A stretch of DNA of 64,000 nucleotides from Apiospora phragmitis (Eukaryota; Ascomycota; Sordariomycetes; Amphisphaeriales; Apiosporaceae). The DNA lies in NCBI GenBank assembly GCA_038363925.1, contig JAQQWL010000011.1, positions 2,108,001-2,172,000 on the forward strand. The letters are read 5' to 3'. The notes beneath the pieces were generated by a model. The model made no database searches. It was not told the origin of the DNA and saw only the letters and a program-made list of their open reading frames with translations. Below, in pieces: positions 32,458 through 42,839 of this stretch. Position 1 is the first letter of the stretch. The number at the start of each line of letters is the position of its first letter. A program made the position numbers and the translations under genes.

Positions 32458-35450
32458 GGAGGCATTCTGCCAAGAAAGGAGGTCAGCATGCGCATATAAG
32501 AGTGGAAATTTGCATATAAAATAAAGCGAACTGTACATAGGATGAATTGATGACTATATTAGAGCCAATGTTCTGTTACTTCCATCAAGTCAAGCTGTTC
32601 GTGATTAATTGCCGTGGCTGTATAGCGGATAGGACCATATATCACGGCACAGAAACCTCTTCGAGAAGGGAATAGTCTCAATAATCATGAGGCCGGCCAC
32701 TCGCACCAGTCGGGCTCCGAACCTACATGCTCACAGACTGATGAGTCTTACCGGAGTCATGACCTCGTGACATGGGAAATTTGAATCCAAAAAAGCCGCT
32801 TCAGCCGTTTCCAATGTATTTGATACCAAGCAAGACCGTTGAGACGGGTCTGCAATTGCCCTCGCGAACTCCACATCAACTCCATATGGGCGACTGCTGC
32901 CTAGAGTTTCATTTATCATGACTGCCGGATTACTGGCGAACTTCTAATACACAGGCCAAGGAGCGGACTCGATGTTGTATCATTACCTTGCAAAGAGAAA
33001 ATGCCAATTCTTTGCTGCCTTCCTGTTATTACACTCGTGAGGTATGTAGTACACCGAGATTGGAGCGGTCTTTCCACTAAGCTGGTCGCCGGACAGAATG
33101 AGGGGAATATGGAGAGTCTATAACATTTATACGAAGCAGCCAAATCCTCGTGCCGACGAAAATATCCAATATCGATCTTGCGTCGATGAAGCTAATACAG
33201 CTAATCTGGCGGGATCACACCCGGAACCGGTGGGACTTCTTCACGATATCGAAGGCGATGGGCCCACACAGGGCTGGGAAGATAATCCCTTGTACATCAT
33301 AGAAGTTGGTTGTAATACCTTGACTGCAGGTAGAGGGCATTTCTCGTCCAGTCGGAAATGCTAGCGGCCCAAATGGGCATTCCCTTCGTCTGAAGTCGAA
33401 CGATTTCTGTGATTGCCCCCGCAAGTGCGCAGGGACTAAGCCGAACGTGCTACTTGGGCCGAGGAAAGTACCGTAGGCAACAAGCCGTGCCGCAAAAAGG
33501 ATGTTTCCTCATCAGTGAAGTCGAGCAGTCCAGTGCAGCCTCATGGATGTATTTTTCTTTTACTGCAGTGTTTTCATGTGGTAAATTGTAGCACCGACAA
33601 TTGCGGGCCCCATCTTCCAGGATCGTTCGGGAGATGTGGGAACGACTGGTACTCCGGAGACTGACACAATATCTCGGTACTGGAGTATGGGAGGTTCGTG
33701 GGCTGGAATAAGTACTTCTTGTTTGAGGGAGCATACCTATCCTTAAGAACAAATGGACAGCACTAGTTCGTTCTGGCCAGTAAAATAGCATGTTCATAAT
33801 GAAGCTGAATGGGCTGCATTAGGACTCATGGCTACGGCGTAGCAACAGACTGCATGGTGCTTTGGGCTTCGCTTGATGGGATCCTGAGTCGACATGGAAA
33901 TGAATGATAACAGGTATTATGATTGTAATCAGAAATATATCCAGCAAAGCTAACCGCACGCGCTGTTGGAACCCCAGCTTGTGTGCCTACATTAGGTAGG
34001 CAACAGCAGCTCCGAGGCAAACACCCAATTGCAGAAGACACCATCAGGTTAACATGCCATATTGGGTGTAAGGCACAATCAATAAGGCCAAGGAAAGCGA
34101 GCTTGATTCACGCTTGGCAGGCTGTGCCCCGGCGAAACTGCCTGGGCACATTCGGCGCATCATTGAGTCAGGCCGGGCGGGGTTCCAGATCGCTTTCATA
34201 CTACTCCATCAAATGGATTTTATGACGGCAACATCGCAGAAAAGGCGCAGCCAGACAACAATGTAATTTCTGCACTGCAGTTAGTAGGAGACGGCGGTGG
34301 AGTCCATCACAGACTTGGAGTGACGGCATCGTATTAGGAGAACAAGTTCTTCAGCTCTCTCAGCTGCTCAGGGCATTCGTCCGATAGCGACAAGAAAGTG
34401 CAGTGCCTAGCCTCAACAGGAGAAAAAAAAACCAGCGGACCGGAATAGCTATGGCGCGATGGACGAACATATCGTCAATCCACGATTTCGCAGCGATGAT
34501 CCCTTCCATCCTAGCTCTCAGACTCCTGTCAACCCCATCGAACAAGCTTAGGACGAACGACTTCATTAAACGAAATTGGCAGAGATCAGCTTGCGCGCGG
34601 TTTATACAGGGATCCGGCTGAGGTGTGGTGGATCTAGACTCGAGGCTAAACTGGAGAGCGACTGGCTGAACCGGACGTCTGGTGGAGATAAACCACCATT
34701 GGCAAACTACCAGCACAAGCAAAGGCACAAGTACGTCTACGCGTGGGTGGCCCTCTTCGCATCTGCATCTGGCCAAGCATCGACCTGGCCAATGGTGAGT
34801 GCTGGGCTGGAGAAGCATGCAACTATTGAGCGACGCTAGAAGCTGTCCCTGACATTAGTGCCCTTTCCCGATTGTGGTAGAGGCTGGTGCCATGCCCCGA
34901 ACTAGCCTCGAGCAGACCACTCTAGCACTACAAACATGTATACCACCAACGACTATCAGGCCCACCATCGCCATGTTAGAGGCACGCGGCTGCAGGTACA
35001 GCGAGCGGCTAGCCCTACCGGTCCTTTCTAGGCGACGTAGGTCAGCTTGTTTTTTGGCCCTGTAAGTGGGAAAGAAGAGAGGCCCCCTTTCGAGGTTCAT
35101 TTGGGCAGGCTCCATAGAGACATCGAGAGCGCGATGGACTGTCTACATCCAAATCTGGCCGAGGAGAGGGGAGATTCGAGGCGTGAATCGCCCAGCTGAC
35201 GGGGCCTCGGGGCGATGAGGCTTCTTCATACTTGAAGGCTCCGATGTCACCCTCTTCCGGTCTTTCTTTTCTCTCTTCTCTCTCACCACCACACGGCACT
35301 TGACAAGACACGGTCTGACAGCCAGCCGTTGCAACCAATCTGGTTCGCGTCCTTTCGTTGGTCCTCGATAACTGCACTCATTCTACACGGCCTTCTGCCC
35401 AATCACAATCCTTAATTAGTATTATAATACCCCCTTAATTCTCACCCAAA
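32458..35450. other. 3-kb gap upstream of the chitinase gene
   Basis: No supportable gene. Minus-strand frames at 33215-33800 give protein-like but interrupted text that I could not assign. The last 300 bp before 35451 are pyrimidine-rich with CTCTCTT tracts and probably form the chitinase promoter and leader. Confidence 0.4.
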
Positions 35451-38400
35451 ATGCACTTCAAGAAGTCGATCGTTGTGGCCGCTGCCACCGCTGCCCCGGG
35501 CCTGGCAACTTACACCAAGGACTACAAGGTCAACACCTACTTTGTAGGCCTCCACTATGTCTTTAATATCTGATAGCAGCCTACTCACCTCTACATTTAG
35601 GGACAAGCAAATAACTATGCCGGTGACGTCGACACCCTTGGCCAGTACTGCAAGTCTGCCAGCATCGACTACATCACCCTTGCCTTCGTGAACAACTCCC
35701 GGAGCATGGTATGGGCTTCCCCGGAACCAACTTCGGTTCCCACTGTGCTGCCACCGTCTACACCACCGGGTGCCAGCAAGAAGCCCAGCAAGCTTCTTAC
35801 TGGTTGCAACTTCATCAAGGACGACATCAAGCTGTGCCAGAACCTTGGCAAGAAGGTCTACCTCTCCATTGGTGGTGAGATGAATGCCGCAAGCAACTAT
35901 GCCATCTCTTCTGTCAAGGCTGGCGAGGACTTTGCTCAGCAGATGTTTGACATCTTCGGACCCTACAACAAGAACTACAAGGGTCCGCGTCCTTTTGGCG
36001 AGTTGGCTATGGACGGTTTCGACTTCGACATCGAGGTCAAGTTCCCGAACCAAGACCCCTATGTTGCCATGGTCGACAAGCTCCGATGCCTCATTCGGGA
36101 CAACAAGGCCGGCATCATCCTTTCCGCTTCCCCTCAGTGCCCTATGGACACCGCACACTTCCAGATGGACTCGATCCTGGCCAAGGCTCAGTTCGATAAG
36201 CTCTTCATCCAGTTCTACAACAACCCTGCCTGTGCTGCCACGAACCCGCTCAACTTCAACTTCAACAAGTGGATCCAGTACATCTCGAACAAGCCTAGCA
36301 AGAATGCCGAGCTGTACATTGGACTTCCTGGAAGCACCAAGGCTGCCAGCTCTGGCTACCTTAACCCCACTGAGGTCAAGGACCTGATCTGCGATTACAA
36401 GCACAGCAAGAACTTTGGTGGTGTTTCGCTTTTTGATGCCTACTATGCCTACCACAACGAGGATTGCGAGGGCGAGACCTACTACGATGTAGTCAAGAAG
36501 GCTCTCACCTGTGGTGGCTGCAAGGGCGATATCTGCGCTCCCAAGCTCACTACCACTACAAGCGCCACTCTGCCTACATCTTCGTTGCCTGCTGTGACCA
36601 GCGCTACTTCGTCCGCCGCCGTCATCACTTCGTCTTCATCAGCTGATGTAGTTTCCACTACCTCGTCGTCGGATGCGGACTCCACGACCATCACCGCTTC
36701 AGCCTCGGTTACCGACTCTGCTTCCGCCACCCAGTCTGCCAGCTCCACCTCGTCTGATGAGGAGGAGGATTGCACCGACGAGCCCACTGCCAGCCAGTCT
36801 GCGACTGCCAGCGCCTCAGCTTCCATTACGTCCATGACCTCGGATCTCCCCACGATCACTGCCAGCGCTTCTGTAAGTGCATCTGCCAGCACCACTGAGG
36901 AGGAGGACTGCACAGATGATGTCTCGGCCACTCAGTCCGCCTCTGCTTCTGCCAGCGCGACTGCGTCCTTCTCAGCATCTGCCACTACCGAATCTGATTC
37001 TTACTCGGTGTCTGCTACCGATTTCTCGGCTTCGGCTACTGACTCGGCCACCGAATCTTTCTCGGCATCGGCTACTGATTTCTCAGCATCGGCTACCGAC
37101 TCTGGTTCGGCCACTGCCTCATCCACCGATGATATGCCCCTTCCCACTCCCGTCGCGACTGATTCTGCTACCTTCTCGGCATCTGCCTCCGGCTCTGCCA
37201 GTATCAGCGCTACCGCGTCTGCTAGCGGCTCGTCCACCGATGACATGCCTCTTTCCACTCCCGTCGCAACTGAGACTGGTTCCGATAACGGCCCTAGCGG
37301 AAGCGCTTCTACCTCCGGCTCCGTTTCAGCCACCGGCCCTGCTAGCGCCAGCGCTACCGCGTCTGGCTCGACCACTGCCTCATCCACCGATGACATGCCC
37401 CTTCCCACTCCGGTCGCAACTGAGACTGGTTCCGACAACGGCCCAAGCGGAAGCGCTTCAGCATCCGGCTCTATCACCGGACCCGCGTCTGGCTCTGGCT
37501 CGGCGTCTGCCACCAACACTGCCGCATCCACCGGTGCGACCCAGACTGGTGCTAACGGAAGCACTACCACCCCTGGCTCAGGCTCAGGCTGGGCACCACT
37601 GGCATGACCACTGGCGGCGACGCTGCTTCAGCTGGAGTTACCAAGACCACGGTAAGTGACTCTCGGGGTTTATTCCTTCCTATTCCAGCCATTATTCCTC
37701 GTTATCCCAGTGTCTCAAGGGGTCGATGCACCGTTCATTCGAGAAGTTGCCTCTATTCCCTCCTGAGACATCCTGTTTATTCCAAAAAGAGTAATACTAA
37801 CGCCGAAAAAGATCACATATACCATCTCTAGCTGTGCCCCGACGGTTACAAACTGCCCTTACGGAAGCATCACATCTACAGTTGTACCCGTAACGACTAG
37901 CCCCCTTGCCATGACTACCTCCACTGTGTCGACGACGAGGTAAGCATCGTGCCTATACGCTTTGCGCACTTACATTTGACTAACATAGCTTTTTAAGAAT
38001 TTACACCATCACCAGCTGTGCCCCAACCGTTACCAACTGCCCGGTTGGCGCTGTAACCACGGAGACTATCGCGCTCTACACGACTGTTTGCCCCGTTTCC
38101 GGTCAGCAGCAGCCCACTAAGGCTACTGGCACCACGGCTGTTCCCACTTCCCCCGCTGGTGGCAACGGTAGCAACAACGGTAGCAACGGCTCCAACAACG
38201 GCAGCAACAGTGGCTCCAACAACGGCAACAACGGTAGCAACGGCTTCAACGGTAGCAATGGCAGCAACGGCTCCAACGGTAGCAATGGTTCCAACTCTGG
38301 CAAGCCTGCCACGACATATGGTTCCAACGCTGCTGGCTACGCTGTTGAGTCCCCCAAGCCCGTTCAGGCGACAACCATTATTGCCGTCTACCCTCGGCTA

Positions 38401-38584
38401 AGAACAACGGTACCGCTGTCGGCACTGGCTTCTACTCCGTTACCGCTAAGCCCACTCCCTCGGCCTGCTCCGGACCTGGCTGCCCTGGTACCCCAAGGCC
38501 ACTACCCCCGCGACTGCTGGCTCTGCCAAGACCGCAGCCTTCTCCCTGGGCAGCCTTCTCGTTGCCGCTGTTTTCCTCTTTTAA
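35451..38584 (+). CDS. GH18 class III chitinase, cell-wall type with GPI-like tail (several frameshifts)
   Basis: GH18 chitinases cleave chitin beta-1,4 links, here probably at the cell surface. Exon 1 starts at 35451 (MHFKKSIVVAAATAAPG, a secretion-type leader) and ends in NTYF; after a short intron ending near 35600 the second exon resumes GQANNYAGDVDTLGQYC. The catalytic signature MDGFDFDIE lies at about 36009-36036 with the acid Glu, and LSIGGEMNA and ASPQCPMD support GH18. A long Ser/Thr/Ala stalk with internal repeats follows. Two wall modules of the type YTISSCAPTVTNCPYG and YTITSCAPTVTNCPVG come next, each on its own exon (from about 37811 and 37999), then a Gly/Ser/Asn repeat and a hydrophobic C terminus (AAFSLGSLLVAAVFLF) typical of GPI anchoring. 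Single-base breaks occur near 35700, 35764, 37586, 38398 and 38490. The conserved GTNFGSHC segment lies in the shifted frame between the first two. Confidence 0.93.
37115..37465 (+). repeat. Imperfect repeats in chitinase stalk
   Basis: Three copies of a segment coding SSTDDMPLPTPVAT (or a one-residue variant) start near 37119, 37229 and 37382. The last two extend through ETGSDNGPSGSAS and are nearly identical at DNA level, indicating recent duplication of a unit of about 153 bp. Confidence 0.85.
38159..38300 (+). repeat. Gly-Ser-Asn codon repeats in chitinase tail
   Basis: A run of GGTAGCAAC-like nine-base units codes alternating GSN/NGS tripeptides just before the presumptive GPI signal. 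It probably acts as a flexible, N-glycosylatable spacer (many N-x-S sites). Confidence 0.85.
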
Positions 38585-38946
38585 GAGAGGTTGGTGTAGC
38601 GAGGTCAATTTCATGTAAATAATTTAGCGTGTACTTAACCTCAGATTAATTACTATACTTTGAGTTATTACTCGAATCCATTATTTTGTTAACTCACAAA
38701 ATTGTTTTCCCCAATGGAAGGCCAGTATGAAGGTCAAATACTTGTGAATGCACTCTTCGAGCGCTGAAAAGTCATCATCTGAAGTGCCTTGTGATGGCAT
38801 ACCTAGGACGCTACTATCTACAGGTGCTAACCAGGTACACTGCCCGAGTGTTCTTATACAGTCCCTAAACAACATTTCCTTCGGTTGCTGGTAAGTTTAC
38901 TTTCTGACCTTCATGGCCGTTTCCTGCTGCTTGTCGATTTTGCAGG
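38585..38946. other. Gap between convergent chitinase and transporter genes
   Basis: AT-rich 3' flanks of both genes; no gene features seen. Confidence 0.5.
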
Positions 38947-40631
38947 CTATCCAACTCCACCTCCATCTGCCCCGGCTCTGCCTCCACCTCTGTCCTTCCA
39001 CGTTGCAATGGCTGCAGCTCTCGCGGGTGGGCGAGCCAGAGGCCGAGTGCCAGAAGCGCGAACAGGGAACGCCGCGAGGTACAGCGGCAAGCCCAGCCAC
39101 TGCCTTCCTCCCTGCTGCTGCTGCTCCTCGCTGTTGCGCAGGCCCGCGTCCAGGAGGCCCGACAGGAACAGTCCGAAGACCAGGAACCCGGTCTGCTCCA
39201 CCACGGCGAGTAGCCCGAAGAAGCGGCCCCTGTGCGCCGGCTCCACGAGGCGCGCCAGCACCGCCCGTGCCAGACCGGGGACGGGCGCGCCCAGTGTGAA
39301 GACCACGGTGCCCGCGATGGTGCCGCGCGAGGTCGAGGCGGCGGCCAGGATCACGGCGCCGAGGATGGGGAAGAGTGCGAAGATGCGGGCGAGGTCGAGG
39401 TCCCGGTATAGGGGGTGTTGTTGAGATGGCGAAGACGTGGTAGTAGCAGCAGCCGTGGTTCCGGTCCTGCCGCGGTGGTGGAGACGAGGAAGATGGGGGC
39501 GGTTGTAGAAGAGCAGGAGAGGCGGCAGCAGGACCAGCAAGGCGAAGATGGTGGCGCCGGCGCGCACGGCGACGAGCGTTGAAGAGGCGGCGAGGCTGAT
39601 TGAGTAGCGGAAGGGTGCGGTGCGCGATAGGATCGACGCAATGGTGGTGGCGAGGGGCATGGTAAGCGCCGCCGCCGGGGTCAGAAGCCAGATAGCGGTA
39701 CTGCTCCTGTTGCGGCGGAGATGGCTCAGGAACTCTCTGAGCTCAGCGAGGGTGGGGAGTATGTTCTGTCGCTCCCTTGCAACGGCGAGGCAGGGAGCCG
39801 TTTCAGCGTTTCTGGAGCAGGAGGAGGAGTACGGTCCCCACCACAGTGAGACATAGTCCGAGTGCTAGGGGAGACCAGGCCGATGCCGACATCAAAGACG
39901 GGGTGCTGACGGCTGCCACGATCTCGGCGAGAAGCACGCTGCAGATCGCGATCTGGAATGATATAGTTCTGCAAGTTGCGGCCTGCGTCAGACAGGGTCT
40001 CAGGGGCTTCACGGGTTATATATAGGGGGTTTGTATTGTACTCACCGCCAGCGGTCAATGGTCACGTCGGATATGATAGTGAAAACCATAGCCTCTGCGA
40101 CGCCGAGCCCGCCCCCGATGAAGAGAACAAGCCCGGCAACAGACACTGTCTCCACGGAGATGAAAAAGGACGACACCCTCATAGCCAAGCCTATCGAGGC
40201 TAATTGGAAGAATGTTATCCCCATCAGGCTGAAGAAAAGACGGATCTGCGGCCAACGATATCCGCCATGGCACCGTAGATCAGCGCGGTAAGGATTGCTG
40301 GAAAAGGGGGATGTTATCAGTTTTAAGGGCTCCATGAATGGCTACCTGACGCGCTTTCAGAACCGGCCTTCACATACCTGGAGCCGATGCGGTCAAAGTT
40401 GATAGCATCTGGATTGCGTTGACCCCGCGAACCACCGAGACGGTTTGGCATTGCTCGGGGTGAGGGAGTCGGGGTCGACTCCCGGATTCCGCCGAAGACA
40501 GACAAACTCCTGGACGAGGGATAGAGACGGAATATCGTAAGGGTCAAGCCCATCTGGGCAAGAAAGACGATGACGGCCAGAATGCCCACAACCCACACCG
40601 GTCTTTGGCGTAGGCTTTCGAGGTATCTCAT
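38947..40631 (-). CDS. Major facilitator superfamily transporter (frameshifted)
   Basis: A 12-helix-type membrane transporter of unknown substrate. Exon 1 starts at 40631 (MRYLESLRQRPVWVVG) with the first membrane helix (VVGILAVIVFLAQMGLTLTI). After an intron (about 40380-40302) comes LTALIYGAMADIVGRRSVF, which contains the MFS loop 2-3 motif (G-x-x-x-D-x-x-G-R-R). Further helices follow: GITFFQLASIGLAMRV, VSVAGLVLFIGGGLGV, ISFQIAICSVLLAEIVAAVS. After a second intron (about 40050-40015) the long last exon carries the second half (IASILSRTAPFRYSISLA, GATIFALLVLLPPLLLF, FGLLAVVEQTGFLVFGLFL). Frames slip near 40236 and at or near the second splice junction, so helices are read from two or three frames. 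The exact 3' end is uncertain. It lies between two wall-hydrolase genes. Confidence 0.85.
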
Positions 40632-42839
40632 GGTGATATTCTAGCGTGGTAGATCTTGTGAGCTTGATTTTTGGTTGTCTTTTTCCAAGTCAAAACAATG
40701 TTCATTTTCACAGGTGGAAAATACGGATTGTCGATCTCAAATAATAAGGCCCCCAGTAGGCGGAGAAGTATTGGGCAAATGCAGAAAAATCAACATCACG
40801 GTGCGATGACCAGTTGCTGCGTGAACCATAATATCACGACTAGTCGGTGGGAGCAAACGAGACTGGCCGGACGGTTTGAATTTCTCTACCAAATAAACAT
40901 TCTACGATACGCACGACAATGTCGGCAGTCTGAGTCTACAACAGTAATGGGCCAGGTCTTTACAGATGTAGTGCCATGGCCAGCTTCTGAAGGTTGCCTG
41001 TTATTGTGTCAAAGTCACCGCAGACTACCTGGTAGGCCTGACTCTTGGATATGATAGGAAGCGCAGGCACAAGACGCTGAACAATATTTATAGGAATATG
41101 ATGCTAATGCGAAAAATAGAGTCAAAGGCGTCCGCAGTGTCTATCAAGGCTCGTTGAATGTTTGCCTTGGTGCCTTTGTTGGTGGTGAGGGTGATTGACT
41201 GACTGACTGACTGACTCCCCAGGTATGACGTCAACACAGGCAGCGTCACTACAATGCCGCCACGACTTACGAGATGTATCCATGTATACGTCAATTTTAA
41301 AATGCCCCAGCATCTGGGCCTTTTCTGCACAGCATCCTCCACTAACCTGTCAGTGGCGTGCATAGTAGGACAGCCAGACAGATGGTTGTCACTTGTGCTG
41401 CTGAAAAATAGACCCCTGTCTGTCATAAGTATGTACTTGTACCTACCTAAATAAGATAATCCATTTAATTTCCGGGCTAAGCCTAGGCCCGATTTGGCAG
41501 GGGTGATCCGGGCCAAAGATCCGACGGATCACATCCACTCATCAATTCACATGTATCGATACATTGGCCCTTGCATCTCCATCTCCATCTCCATCCATCC
41601 ATGGATGCTGAACAGACCATGTCACATCCGTCAACCCTCTTTCGGACATATTTACAAATATAAATCACCGTTGGACTGAACATGGGCCCGACACATGGAG
41701 AAGCTTGGATCACTGTTGGACAGAGAGTGATCGTCGCAATTGTCGGGGGAAGCTTATCTTTAGTCCATCGACCAAAGCCAGCTATGTAGCCAGTAGGTCA
41801 CCAATTAGTCCAGTTAGGCAAGAAGGCGTCTCTGCTAAGACTTGAACTTGACTATCTTCCTTCTTTTTCAGCTCTTCAAAGCAGACTGGCTAATCCAAAC
41901 TGCCAGTAGTACTATCGAAAAGGGGCAATCGGGGGCGTCAACTATTTTTGCGGCACCGCTCTGCTGATATCCTCCACTCTTGCAACTGGTCCTTCAACCC
42001 TCTTCATTGCCAAGGCCCATCCCCACCGTCCAGGCGGCAGAGACGGGCCTTCAGTAGGTTGTGCTGGAACATGCAATACTATTTGGACATTACCATGGGT
42101 GCAAAGAGAGTCTGGTCATCTGCTAGAGTGCCAGTTGCAGAAGCACTTGGAGCCGCAATGGCGCACAAACACTGAGCTTCAGCTCCATCATATTCCAGGC
42201 AACCTTGGGCTAGATGATGGCTGATGCAGGTAACTTGGGCGAACCACTCCCATCCTTGCAGTCTTGAAGTTCTGGAAGAGCCCGCGCGCGAATGAACGTC
42301 TCTCGCCTACGGGCGTTCCTAGCGAACCGCAGTCCCATCCAATCGCTAGTTCGATCCGTGTCAACACCACCCCATAGTCAGAGCCGGCGTGACAGCCAAA
42401 TCTGGCGATACCTGCACGCTAGCTGTCCTTTCATAGGCAATCATCTCGCCTCTCAGTATGACTTATCACCCCCGACCAGTCATGGCACGCTTAGCACATA
42501 GTGGCCCCTCTCTGGAGTCGGTCTGGCCTCTCTGCAGTAGCAATTCTAGATGTACATACTGCTTCGGCCGAGTGCTGTGTAGTAAAATTGACCCGCCTGG
42601 ACTAGGCAGCAAGAGATCCAGGAGGCGAGCTGAGGGTATGCGATGGTGTGTATGTGTGTGTCGATTTGAATAAGACCCCTTAGCCGCCCCGGATCTGCCT
42701 CGAGGACTTTTTCCTTGGCCACTCCGTTCGTCAACAAGCAAGCCCGAGCATCTTCGCGGCACACGACGTATCACACGTCATCCTTTCGTTAAATCCGAGC
42801 CCTTCGTTATATATAATACAATATACCATAGCCATAGCC
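40632..42839. other. 2.2-kb gap between divergent transporter and GH16 genes
   Basis: No supportable gene. Short repeats occur: (TGAC)5 at 41196-41216 and CATCTC/CATC repeats near 41575-41605. A TATATAATAC sequence at about 42810 lies some 30 bp upstream of the GH16 start and may be a core promoter element. Confidence 0.5.
41196..41216. repeat. (TGAC)5 microsatellite
   Basis: Five tetramer units between the transporter and GH16 genes. Confidence 0.9.

Noticed and set aside
33215..33800. Protein-like but interrupted minus-strand text
   Set aside because: Several frames look somewhat coding, but stops are frequent and I could not match any family. It may be a decayed gene; a translated database search would decide.
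34360..34818. 152-codon minus-strand frame
   Set aside because: No recognisable motif and no supporting exon structure; the hydrophobic end comes from a poly-A/poly-T tract near 34423.
36482..37570. Long minus-strand frames (149 and 189 codons) over the chitinase stalk
   Set aside because: Antisense shadows of the Ser/Thr-rich repeat region, built only of Ala/Val/Glu/Asp repeats.
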